Shown: positions 1-5,763, counted from the stretch's first letter. The stretch: 5,839 bases of DNA from DASQFD01 sp035633255 (GCA_035633255.1 DASQFD010000143.1:1-5839), one strand, 5' to 3'. The notes: generated by a model not told the origin, from the letters alone. Numbers and translations are program-made.

Positions 1-1074
1 GCGGGGCTGCTGGGCTGGGCCAGCGTCGCGACGCTCAACGACCTCGGTGTGTCCCTCGAAGGGCTTCCGCCGATGACGGTGCCGTCGGTTGCACTGATTC
101 CGGAGTTGCTGATCCCGGCCGCGTCGCTGGCCTTCGTCGGCCTGGTCCAGGGGGCCGGGATCTCGGCCAGCTACGGCACGGCCAACGGTCAGCGGGCGGA
201 CGCGTCGCGGGACTTCGTCGGGCAAGGTGTGGCCAACGTGGCGTGCGCCGTGACTGGCGGTATGCCCGTCGGCGGCTCGGCCTCCGCCTCGGCGATCAAT
301 GCGGCTGCGGGTGCCCGGACACGCCTCGCGCCGATGATCGCTGCGCTGGTCATGGCGGTGGTCGTGGTGCTGTTCGGGTCGGCCGTCGGATTCCTGGCGA
401 TGCCGGCGCTCGCCGGTCTGCTGATCCTCGTCGGTGTGCGGACGATCAAGCCAGAAGCCATCGAGTCCGTGTGGAGGGCCGGCCTGGTGCAGCGGGCGGT
501 GCTGGTCGTCACGTTCGGGCTGACCATGCTGGTGCCTCTGCAGTACGCGGTACTGATCGGCGTCGGGGCGTCGGTCGTGCTGCACGTCGTGCAGCAGTCC
601 AACCAGGTGGTGATCAAGCAACGGAACACCTCTCCCGCAGGCCATGTCATCGAGGTCGAGCCGGTGGCGGTCGTTCCTGCTGGCCAGGTGGTGGTTCTGC
701 AGCCGTACGGGAGCCTGTTCTTCGCCTCGGCGCCGGTGTTCGAGGCGGCGCTGCCCCGTGTCGAGGCGGGCAGCCGGAGGTCCGTGGTCATCGTGCGGCT
801 GCGTGGGCACGTGGACCTCGGCACCACCTTCATCGACGTCCTCGCCCGGTACGCGGGGCAGCTTGACCAGGTGGGGTCCCGGCTCGTCGTCGTATCCGTC
901 GACAGCCTGGTGGTCAGGCAGCTGTCGGTGGGGGGTGTGATCGACATCATCGGGCCGGGCAGCGTCGTGATCGGCGACGAACGCGTGGGCGCCGCGCTTG
1001 CAGGCGCCATGGCTGACGCGCAACAGTGGATCGACGCCGATCCAGGCGGTCCAGTCGGTCCGCCAACCGCATAG
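1..1074 (+). CDS. SulP-family inorganic anion transporter with C-terminal STAS domain (5' partial)
   Basis: The reading frame is open from base 1 to the TAG at 1072-1074, giving 357 visible residues. SulP proteins are usually around 500-600 residues, so roughly 200 N-terminal residues lie outside the window. The visible part holds the SulP core: GLVQGAGISASYG at about residues 47-59, then GQGVANVACAVTGGMPVGG (74-92) and AAGARTRLAP (about 101-110). Hydrophobic spans follow at about 109-146 and 167-198, consistent with the last membrane helices. A cytoplasmic STAS domain (about 227-340) closes the protein, with the subfamily pattern GTTFIDVLARYAGQL. The family moves sulfate, bicarbonate or other anions across the inner membrane; the substrate cannot be assigned here. 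Residue 96 is Ala in a GSASAS motif where many relatives have Arg (see findings). The GTG at 49 is internal, not the true start. The gene converges on the minus-strand oxidoreductase. Confidence 0.93.
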   Translation, partial: AGLLGWASVATLNDLGVSLEGLPPMTVPSVALIPELLIPAASLAFVGLVQGAGISASYGTANGQRADASRDFVGQGVANVACAVTGGMPVGGSASASAINAAAGARTRLAPMIAALVMAVVVVLFGSAVGFLAMPALAGLLILVGVRTIKPEAIESVWRAGLVQRAVLVVTFGLTMLVPLQYAVLIGVGASVVLHVVQQSNQVVIKQRNTSPAGHVIEVEPVAVVPAGQVVVLQPYGSLFFASAPVFEAALPRVEAGSRRSVVIVRLRGHVDLGTTFIDVLARYAGQLDQVGSRLVVVSVDSLVVRQLSVGGVIDIIGPGSVVIGDERVGAALAGAMADAQQWIDADPGGPVGPPTA

Positions 1075-1088
1075 CCAACGACCGGATA

Positions 1089-1109
1089 GGACCGGTTACC
1101 CGGCCGTCC
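1089..1109. terminator. Weak hairpin between convergent genes, possible terminator
   Basis: In the 46-bp gap between the two convergent stop codons, GGAC-C-GGTT at 1089-1097 can fold back on GGCCGTCC at 1102-1109, with one bulged C, two G-U pairs and a 4-nt loop. No T-tract follows on either strand, so it is not a canonical intrinsic terminator. Its position, where transcripts from both sides should end, is the main argument for it. Confidence 0.25.
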
Positions 1110-1120
1110 CCGCGCGTCCG

Positions 1121-2347
1121 TCAGGCGACGGCTTGGCCGGGCTCGATCTCGATCATGTCGTGGTGGATGCCGTCGCGGTCGAGGATCGCGAGGTACGGAT
1201 CGGGATCGAAGGACTCGGCCGAGAGGACGCCCGACCCCTGCCAGGCACCCTCGGCGAGCAGCTCCATCGCGACGACCGCGTTGAAGCCGGTCTGCCACGC
1301 CACGGGCTGCAGCCCGAAGCGGGCCATGGTGTCCTGTGCGTCGCACATCTGGTAGCTGAAGATCTCCCGCGGCCTCCCGTCCTTGAGCCCGGTGACGTGC
1401 GTGCCCACGACCGCCCGCCCGGTCATGTGGTCACCCAGCGTCGCGGGATCCGGCGCGAGCGCGGCCACCACGTTGCGCGGCCGTACCTGCTGGCCGTCCA
1501 CGGCGATCGGGTCGGTGCGGTCCAGGCCGATGGCGTGGAGCACCTTGAGCGCCCCGATGAACTCCTCACCGAGCGCGTACTTGAAGGTCACCCGGCGCGC
1601 GTCCAGCACGCGCGGGATCATGGTGATGTCCTCATGCTCCACGTGCACGCACTCGACGGGGCCGATGCCCTCCGGGAAGATGAACCGCTCGGGCTCCGAG
1701 AACGGCGGCAGCGTGAAGAAGCCGCGCTCCTTCTCCCACACGATGGGCGGGTTGAGGCACTCCTCGATCATGGTCCAGACCGAGAACACCGAGGCGAACG
1801 GGTAGCCCTCGATGCGCAGGTCGCCACCGACGCGGATGTTGATCTCGTGGACCTCGTCGAACAGGTGCTTGGACGCGTGGGCCGCGAACACCTGGGCCAG
1901 TCCGGGGCTGACTCCCTGCCCCACGAGTGCGAGTTGGCCGCGGTCGCGCCATTCGGCGTCCATCGCGAACTGATCGTCGCCCAGCTTGACCCCGGGCAGG
2001 GCGTAGGGGTCGGTCGGGTGGGGCGTGGACAGGCTCAGTGCCATGTCCATGTAGTCCACGCCTGCGGCGAGCGCGCCCTGGAAAACGGGCATCAGGAAGC
2101 GCGGATCGACGGCGTTCATCACCAGGTCGACGTCATGGGCCCGGGCGAGCGCCTCCACGGCGCCTGCATCCGACGCGTCGAGTTGCGCGACCGGATGGCT
2201 CGCGGCATCGCCGATCGAGTCCGCGACCTGGCGGACCCGATCGAGGTTGCGGCCGGCGAGCACCATCTGCTCCAGCCATGGCCGACCGGCACTCAGGCGC
2301 GCGATCGCCTCTCCCACGGTTCCGAGTCCGACCAGCAGGACCTTCAT
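1121..2347 (-). CDS. Saccharopine dehydrogenase-like NAD(P)-dependent oxidoreductase
   Basis: This encodes a 408-residue soluble, probably cytoplasmic, oxidoreductase. The N-terminus MKVLLVGLGTVGEAIARL starts directly with a Rossmann strand and a GxGxxG dinucleotide loop (residues 7-12). AGR at about 31-33, at the end of the second strand, hints at NADP preference. NAVDPRFLMPVFQGALAAG and the following VDYMDMA are typical of the saccharopine dehydrogenase / carboxynorspermidine synthase superfamily, as is VGQGVSPGLAQVFAAHA in mid-protein. The exact reaction is not determined: lysine degradation, polyamine synthesis or another imino-acid reduction are all possible, and no pathway neighbour is visible. 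An in-frame GTG at 2359 would add four residues. I prefer ATG at 2345-2347 because GGGAG lies 5 nt upstream of it and the Rossmann strand then begins at residue 2. The stop is TGA (1121-1123). A perfect inverted repeat lies just upstream. Confidence 0.9.
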   Translation of the reverse strand: MKVLLVGLGTVGEAIARLSAGRPWLEQMVLAGRNLDRVRQVADSIGDAASHPVAQLDASDAGAVEALARAHDVDLVMNAVDPRFLMPVFQGALAAGVDYMDMALSLSTPHPTDPYALPGVKLGDDQFAMDAEWRDRGQLALVGQGVSPGLAQVFAAHASKHLFDEVHEINIRVGGDLRIEGYPFASVFSVWTMIEECLNPPIVWEKERGFFTLPPFSEPERFIFPEGIGPVECVHVEHEDITMIPRVLDARRVTFKYALGEEFIGALKVLHAIGLDRTDPIAVDGQQVRPRNVVAALAPDPATLGDHMTGRAVVGTHVTGLKDGRPREIFSYQMCDAQDTMARFGLQPVAWQTGFNAVVAMELLAEGAWQGSGVLSAESFDPDPYLAILDRDGIHHDMIEIEPGQAVA

Positions 2348-2351
2348 GACA

Positions 2352-2356
2352 TCTCC
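2352..2356 (-). promoter_or_regulatory. Ribosome-binding site deciding the oxidoreductase start
   Basis: Read on the minus strand this is GGGAG, followed by ATGTC and then the ATG at 2347. The 5-nt spacing is good for the ATG at 2347. It overlaps the first codons of a start at the GTG at 2359, so it argues against that longer form. Confidence 0.65.
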
Positions 2357-2361
2357 CACTC

Positions 2362-2388
2362 CATGGTCGGCAGTCCTCGCCGACCATG
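2362..2388. promoter_or_regulatory. Perfect 10-bp inverted repeat upstream of the oxidoreductase gene (operator or 5'-UTR hairpin)
   Basis: CATGGTCGGC (2362-2371) and GCCGACCATG (2379-2388) are exact inverted copies separated by 7 nt. The element ends about 5 bp upstream of the ribosome-binding site of the minus-strand oxidoreductase. As DNA, the 27-bp dyad is the size of a typical dimeric repressor operator (TetR, GntR or MarR type). As RNA, it would form a stable hairpin just before the ribosome-binding site. The sequence does not distinguish these options. Confidence 0.55.
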
Positions 2389-2438
2389 CACAGCGCCGGA
2401 ACGGGGAAAGCAGAAGGCCGCGCGACCGCGGACGGGTG

Positions 2439-2444
2439 ATCGTA
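2439..2444 (-). promoter_or_regulatory. Possible -10 element for the oxidoreductase gene
   Basis: Read on the minus strand this is TACGAT, which fits the TANNNT pattern of actinobacterial housekeeping promoters. Transcription would start near 2432 and give a leader of about 85 nt containing the inverted repeat at 2362-2388. No good -35 box sits at the right distance, so support is weak. Confidence 0.25.
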
Positions 2445-2653
2445 CCGCGGCCACCGTCATCCAGCGTCGGACTTCAGCACGGGAGCCCCGGCATCACCGG
2501 ATGCCCGGCGGCGGTCAAAGGTCCCGCGCTCGGTGTGGCATCCACGAGTCCCGGCTAGCGTGCGGTCACGGCTTGGCACGACCAACGACTGAGGGAACTC
2601 CACGACTCTCGAGTCTCGGTGCACAAGGCCCGGACTGGGCTCGCTCCCGCTCA

Positions 2654-2687
2654 TGGACTTCCCAGCCGGGCGGGTGACAATGCCAGC
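2654..2687 (+). promoter_or_regulatory. Probable leaderless promoter of the LolA-ABC operon
   Basis: GACAAT at 2676-2681 has the two key bases of a -10 box (A at position 2, T at position 6). It ends 6 nt before the ATG at 2688, so transcription would begin at or next to the start codon. A weak -35-like TGGACT (2654-2659) lies 16 nt upstream. No clear Shine-Dalgarno sequence precedes the ATG, which agrees with leaderless translation, common in actinobacteria. Confidence 0.45.
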
Positions 2688-3827
2688 ATGACCGCCTTCG
2701 CCCGCCACCCGGCCGCCCGTTGGCTCGTGCCGGCCACCGCCGCCGCCCTCGTCGCCGGCGGCACCGTGGCTGCCCGCTCGGCCGACGCCGACCCGACCCT
2801 GCCGCCGCGCACCGCCGCCCAGCTGCTCGTCGACGTCCAGAAGTCCGACGTCACGGCGCTGTCCGGCACCGTCGAGCAGGCCGTGGACCTCGGCCTCCCC
2901 GAGCTCCCCGGCCTCTCGGGCGGCGGCGGTGCGGGGGGTCCCTCCGGCGGGTCGTCGGCCGGCGGCGCCCCCTCGCTGACCTCGGTGCTCTCGGGCACCC
3001 ACACCTGGCGGGTGTGGGCCGACGGGCCGGACCGCCAGCGGCTCGCCCTGGTCGACGGCTCCGCCGAGACCGCCGTCGTGCGCGACGGCAGGACGGCGTG
3101 GCTCTGGTCGAGCGCGGACAAGTCCGCGGTCCGCTACACCCTGCCGGCGAAGGACGCCTCGAAGGCCCCCGCGCCCGGCGACCTGCCGACCGACCTGCCG
3201 CGGACCCCCCAGGAGGCGGCGGACCGGGCGCTGGCGGCCCTGGACCCCACGACGGCGGTCACGACCGCCGGCACGGCCACGGTGGCGGGCCGGGCGGCTT
3301 ACGAGCTCGTCCTCGACCCGCGCACCGACGCGACCCGGGTGACGCAGGTGCGGCTCGCCGTCGACGCCGAGGAGGGTGTGCCGCTGCGCGTGCAGGTGTG
3401 GTCGAGCAAGGCGGATGAGCCGGTCGTCGACGTGGGCTTCACGTCGGTCTCCTTCGACCGGCCGGCCGCGTCGGCGTTCGCCTTCACGCCGCCCGAGGGC
3501 GCCACCGTGAGCGAGGGCGAGCTGCCCACCGCGGCCGAGCGCGACGCCGCGCGTTCGGCGGAGAAGCCGGACGCCGAGCGGCCCACCGTCGTCGGCACCG
3601 GCTGGAGCAGCGTCGTCGTCGCCCGACTGCCCGACGCCCCCACCGCGAGCGGGAGCGACGACCCGGCCACCGCCGTGCTCGACGCCCTGCCGCGCGTCTC
3701 CGGTGACTGGGGCAGCGGCCGGCTCGTCGACGGCACGCTGGTGTCAGTGGTGCTCACCGACGACGGTCGGGTCGCCGTCGGTGCCGTGCCGCCCTCGGCC
3801 CTGTATGCCGCGCTGGCCCGCGGGTGA
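2688..3827 (+). CDS. Exported LolA-like protein, partner of the downstream ABC transporter
   Basis: This is a 379-residue protein. The N-terminus has basic residues up to Arg11, a hydrophobic stretch (about 12-29) and an Ala-rich ADADP region (32-36) suitable for signal-peptide cleavage, so it should act outside the membrane. There is no cysteine anywhere, so it is not a lipoprotein. The mature part begins with PPRTAAQLLVDVQKSDVTAL, typical of actinobacterial proteins annotated as LolA-like or outer-membrane lipoprotein-sorting proteins. It then has a Gly/Ser-rich linker (75-93), beta-rich segments such as HTWRVWADGPDRQRLALVDG, and VAGRAAYELVLDP. I chose ATG 2688 over the upstream in-frame GTG 2619 because it gives a clean signal peptide and a promoter fits directly before it; the extra 23 residues carry no recognisable signal. 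The stop TGA overlaps the ATPase start by 4 nt (GTGA), implying co-translation. Assignment rests on pattern recall; function is inferred from fold and operon. Confidence 0.8.
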   Translation: MTAFARHPAARWLVPATAAALVAGGTVAARSADADPTLPPRTAAQLLVDVQKSDVTALSGTVEQAVDLGLPELPGLSGGGGAGGPSGGSSAGGAPSLTSVLSGTHTWRVWADGPDRQRLALVDGSAETAVVRDGRTAWLWSSADKSAVRYTLPAKDASKAPAPGDLPTDLPRTPQEAADRALAALDPTTAVTTAGTATVAGRAAYELVLDPRTDATRVTQVRLAVDAEEGVPLRVQVWSSKADEPVVDVGFTSVSFDRPAASAFAFTPPEGATVSEGELPTAAERDAARSAEKPDAERPTVVGTGWSSVVVARLPDAPTASGSDDPATAVLDALPRVSGDWGSGRLVDGTLVSVVLTDDGRVAVGAVPPSALYAALARG

Positions 3828-4807
3828 CCGCGGCGTCCCTCGCCGTCGGCGCCGCGGCGGCGGTCGGGGGCGACACCGCTGACCTCGCCGTCCGTACCAC
3901 CGCGCTCACCAAGCGGTTCGGGGACCAGGTCGTCGTCGACGCCATCGACCTCGCGGTCCCCGGCGGGGCGGTGTACGGCTTCCTCGGCCCCAACGGGTCC
4001 GGCAAGACCACGACGATCCGGATGCTCCTCGGTCTGGTCACCCCGACCTCGGGCGAGCGGCACCTGCTCGGGCTGCCGGTGCCGGCCCGTTCCGGCGACG
4101 TCCTGCCCCGGGTCGGCGCGCTCGTCGAGGGGCCGGCGTTCCACCCCTACCTCTCCGGCCGGCGCAACCTCGCCCGCGTCGACGCCGCCGACCGCTGGAG
4201 CGACGCCCGGTCCGCCGGCCGCCGGGTCGACGCCGCGCTCGACCGGGTCGGCCTGCTCGCGGCGGCGACCAAGCGCTACCGCGCCTACTCCCTCGGGATG
4301 CGCCAGCGGCTCGCCATCGCCGCCGCCCTATTGGTGCCCCGCGAGCTGCTCGTCCTCGACGAGCCGACCAACGGGCTGGACCCGCAGGGCACCCGCGAGG
4401 TGCGCCACCTCGTGGGGTCGCTCGCCGCCGACGGCACCACGGTGCTCGTCTCCAGCCACCTGCTCGCCGAGGTCGAGCAGGTCTGCACCCACGTCGGGGT
4501 GATGAGCCTCGGCCGTCTCGTCGCCCAGGGTCCGGTGGGCACGCTGCGCGACCTCAGTGCCCGCACCCTGCGGGTCAGCACCCCGCAGCCCTCCGAGGCC
4601 GCGGCCGTCCTGAGCGGGCTGGGCCTGGCCTCGGTGACCGTCGCGGACGGCGGGGTGCACGGCATACCCGGTCCGATCCCGACCGAGGACGTCGTCGCGG
4701 CGCTCGTCCACGCCGGCGTCCCGGTGCGGGAGGCGGTCGTCACCACGCCCAGCCTCGAGGACGTCTTCGTCGGCCTGACCGGGGAGGGCTTCGATGTCAG
4801 CGGCTGA
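3824..4807 (+). CDS. ABC transporter ATP-binding protein (BcrA/DrrA-like exporter type)
   Basis: This 327-residue cytoplasmic ATPase powers the permease encoded next. Visible motifs in order: Walker A GPNGSGKT (55-62), signature SLGMRQ (156-161), Walker B LLVLDE (175-180) with catalytic Glu180, D-loop GLDP (184-187) and switch His212 in SSH. The Q-loop position carries Glu102 (ALVEGPAFHPYLSG) instead of Gln, a pattern I associate with the bacitracin/daunorubicin-exporter branch. About 80 residues after the core (roughly 240-327) form an accessory domain ending in PSLEDVFVGLTGEG, usual in this branch. The start is GTG 3824, overlapping the previous stop as GTGA; no ATG or GTG follows before the domain begins, although the first 20 residues are Ala/Gly-rich and poorly conserved-looking. 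No strong ribosome-binding site precedes it, so translation probably depends on coupling. Codon 281 is ATA, the only one in the gene, inside a GGCATAC motif. Confidence 0.95.
   Translation: MTAASLAVGAAAAVGGDTADLAVRTTALTKRFGDQVVVDAIDLAVPGGAVYGFLGPNGSGKTTTIRMLLGLVTPTSGERHLLGLPVPARSGDVLPRVGALVEGPAFHPYLSGRRNLARVDAADRWSDARSAGRRVDAALDRVGLLAAATKRYRAYSLGMRQRLAIAAALLVPRELLVLDEPTNGLDPQGTREVRHLVGSLAADGTTVLVSSHLLAEVEQVCTHVGVMSLGRLVAQGPVGTLRDLSARTLRVSTPQPSEAAAVLSGLGLASVTVADGGVHGIPGPIPTEDVVAALVHAGVPVREAVVTTPSLEDVFVGLTGEGFDVSG
4783..4788 (+). promoter_or_regulatory. Strong ribosome-binding site for the ABC permease
   Basis: GGAGGG lies inside the end of the ATPase gene, 5 nt before the ATG at 4794. It is the strongest Shine-Dalgarno sequence in the operon and fixes the permease start despite the 14-nt overlap. 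Confidence 0.75.
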
Positions 4808-5657
4808 GACCGCGCCCGCCGCCCGGCGGGACCGCGCCGGTGACCCGCTCTCGCTGCGGATGCTGCGCTCCGAGGTGCGCCTGGTCGTCAGCCGGCGCCG
4901 CAACCAGATGGGCCTGCTCGTCCTCGCCTCGGTCCCGGTGCTCCTCGCGGTCGCGGTCCGGCTCTCCAGCCCGCAGGCGGGGGAGGGGCCGGACTTCCTC
5001 TCCTCGATCACCTCCAACGGTCTCTTCGTCCCGCTGGCCGCGCTCACCGTCGAGCTGCCGCTCTTCCTGCCGCTGGCGATGGCGATGCTCTCCGGTGACG
5101 CGGTCGCCGGGGAGGCCAACCTCGGCACGCTGCGCTACCTGCTCGTCGTGCCGGTGAGCCGGGTCCGGCTGCTCGCCGTCAAGTACGCCTCCCTGTGCAT
5201 CGGCGCGGTCATCGGCGCCGCCACCGTGGCGGTCGCCGGCGCCGCGATCGGCATCGCCCTCTTCGGCGCCGGGCCCCTGACCACCCTCTCCGGGACGCAG
5301 ATCCCCTTCGCCTCCGGGGTCTGGCGGCTCGTCCTGGTGACCCTCGTCGTCGCGGCCCACCTCGCGGCGCTCGCCGCGGTCGGGCTCTTCATCTCCACGC
5401 TGACCGAGCAGCCGATCGCCGCCACGGTCGCGCTGACGATCGTGACCCTGGTCATGTGGATCCTCGACGGGGTGCCCCAGCTGGACTGGCTGCACCCGTG
5501 GCTGCTCGTGCACGCGTGGCCCACCTTCGCCGACCTGCTGCGCGACCCGCCGTTCTGGGACGGCGTGCTGCGCTCGCTCGGCGTCGACGCCGCGTATGCC
5601 GTGGTGTTCTGGCTGCTCGCCTGGGCCCGGTTCGCGGGCAAGGACGTCACCAGCTGA
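4794..5657 (+). CDS. ABC-2 type transporter permease, six predicted helices
   Basis: This 287-residue integral membrane protein is the channel half of the exporter. A basic, cytoplasmic N-terminus (RRR at 34-36) precedes helix 1 (about 39-57). An external loop follows, then helix 2 (76-99). Next is the cytoplasmic segment SGDAVAGEANLGTLRYLL (100-117) with PVSR following; the GE...GTLR...P.SR pattern is characteristic of ABC-2 permeases coupled to BcrA/NatA-like ATPases. Helices 3 (132-157), 4 (179-203), 5 (209-225) and 6 (262-280) complete the usual six. The start overlaps the ATPase stop by 14 nt and has its own strong ribosome-binding site. A homodimer paired with two ATPases is the usual arrangement for this type. 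Tyr268 uses TAT within GTATGCCG, whereas the other Tyr codons are TAC. The substrate is unknown. Confidence 0.92.
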   Translation: MSAAETAPAARRDRAGDPLSLRMLRSEVRLVVSRRRNQMGLLVLASVPVLLAVAVRLSSPQAGEGPDFLSSITSNGLFVPLAALTVELPLFLPLAMAMLSGDAVAGEANLGTLRYLLVVPVSRVRLLAVKYASLCIGAVIGAATVAVAGAAIGIALFGAGPLTTLSGTQIPFASGVWRLVLVTLVVAAHLAALAAVGLFISTLTEQPIAATVALTIVTLVMWILDGVPQLDWLHPWLLVHAWPTFADLLRDPPFWDGVLRSLGVDAAYAVVFWLLAWARFAGKDVTS

Positions 5658-5714
5658 GCTGGCTGCACGGGGACGGTGACCGCGGGCGGCACGGGCTGCC
5701 ACGGGCGAGCACGC

Positions 5715-5730
5715 GGCATACCGGCATACC
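5715..5730. repeat. Tandem direct repeat GGCATACC x2
   Basis: Two perfect, abutting 8-bp copies (5715-5722 and 5723-5730), followed by a degenerate third unit GGCAGGAT. Each copy, with the preceding C, includes the octamer CGGCATAC found elsewhere in this window. It sits just upstream of the possible -10 box of the aldo/keto reductase gene and could be a regulator site or part of a genome-wide motif. Confidence 0.7.
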
Positions 5731-5732
5731 GG

Positions 5733-5738
5733 CAGGAT
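5733..5738 (+). promoter_or_regulatory. Possible -10 element of the aldo/keto reductase gene
   Basis: CAGGAT has the key A and T of a -10 hexamer and would place transcription start near 5745, leaving a leader of about 25 nt with a ribosome-binding site. The expected -35 position has no recognisable box, so this is tentative. Confidence 0.3.
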
Positions 5739-5757
5739 GGGTCCGAGCGGACCGGAC

Positions 5758-5763
5758 GGGAGG
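5758..5763 (+). promoter_or_regulatory. Ribosome-binding site of the aldo/keto reductase
   Basis: GGGAGG with a 6-nt spacer to the ATG at 5770. It is a near-ideal Shine-Dalgarno sequence and supports this start for the truncated gene. Confidence 0.75.

Larger units (their letters stand above)
2348..2687. other. Divergent intergenic region (about 340 bp) without a recognisable gene
   Basis: This region separates the minus-strand oxidoreductase from the plus-strand LolA-like gene. It contains the oxidoreductase ribosome-binding site and inverted repeat on the left, and a probable leaderless promoter at the right end. In between are a small hairpin at 2490-2505 (GGCATC-ACCG-GATGCC) and a short dyad GACTC-TC-GAGTC at 2604-2615. 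Open frames crossing it have no start with a ribosome-binding site and no recognisable protein pattern. No tRNA or other structured RNA was recognised. Confidence 0.6.

Noticed and set aside
189..1346. 385-codon minus-strand open frame opposite the SulP gene
   Set aside because: Low-complexity Thr/Arg/Ser/Pro translation with no domain pattern, running antisense through two real genes; a codon-bias shadow.
2556..2561. TAGCGT as a -10 box for the LolA operon
   Set aside because: It matches TANNNT, but no -35 box is at a suitable distance and it would give a long leader, while a better-placed promoter exists next to the ATG.
2594..2615. Possible ECF sigma promoter (GGAAC followed by GTCT)
   Set aside because: The spacing (AAC to TCT is 14 nt) is shorter than the 16-17 nt expected for the actinobacterial sigma-E type, so I do not call it.
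2604..2615. GACTC-TC-GAGTC as a tRNA T-arm or attachment-site remnant
   Set aside because: The loop is only 2 nt and no GTTCGA core or acceptor-stem partner is present, so it does not resemble a tRNA fragment.
998..2677. 559-codon plus-strand open frame opposite the oxidoreductase gene
   Set aside because: It is antisense to a well-recognised gene, is rich in Arg/His/Asp/Gly with no family pattern, and has no ribosome-binding site. Long antisense frames are expected in high-GC DNA with few stop codons.
2619..2687. N-terminal extension of the LolA-like protein from GTG 2619
   Set aside because: No Shine-Dalgarno precedes it, the extra 23 residues would push the signal peptide inward, and the probable promoter lies inside this stretch.
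5651..5699. Terminator after the ABC permease
   Set aside because: CAGCT-G-AGCTG around the stop codon and GGCA-CGGGC-TGCC are too short, and no T-tract follows either.
4797..5702. 301-codon minus-strand open frame opposite the ABC permease
   Set aside because: The translation is dominated by Arg, Asp, Glu, Gly and His repeats, the mirror of Leu/Val/Ala membrane codons, and has no start signal.
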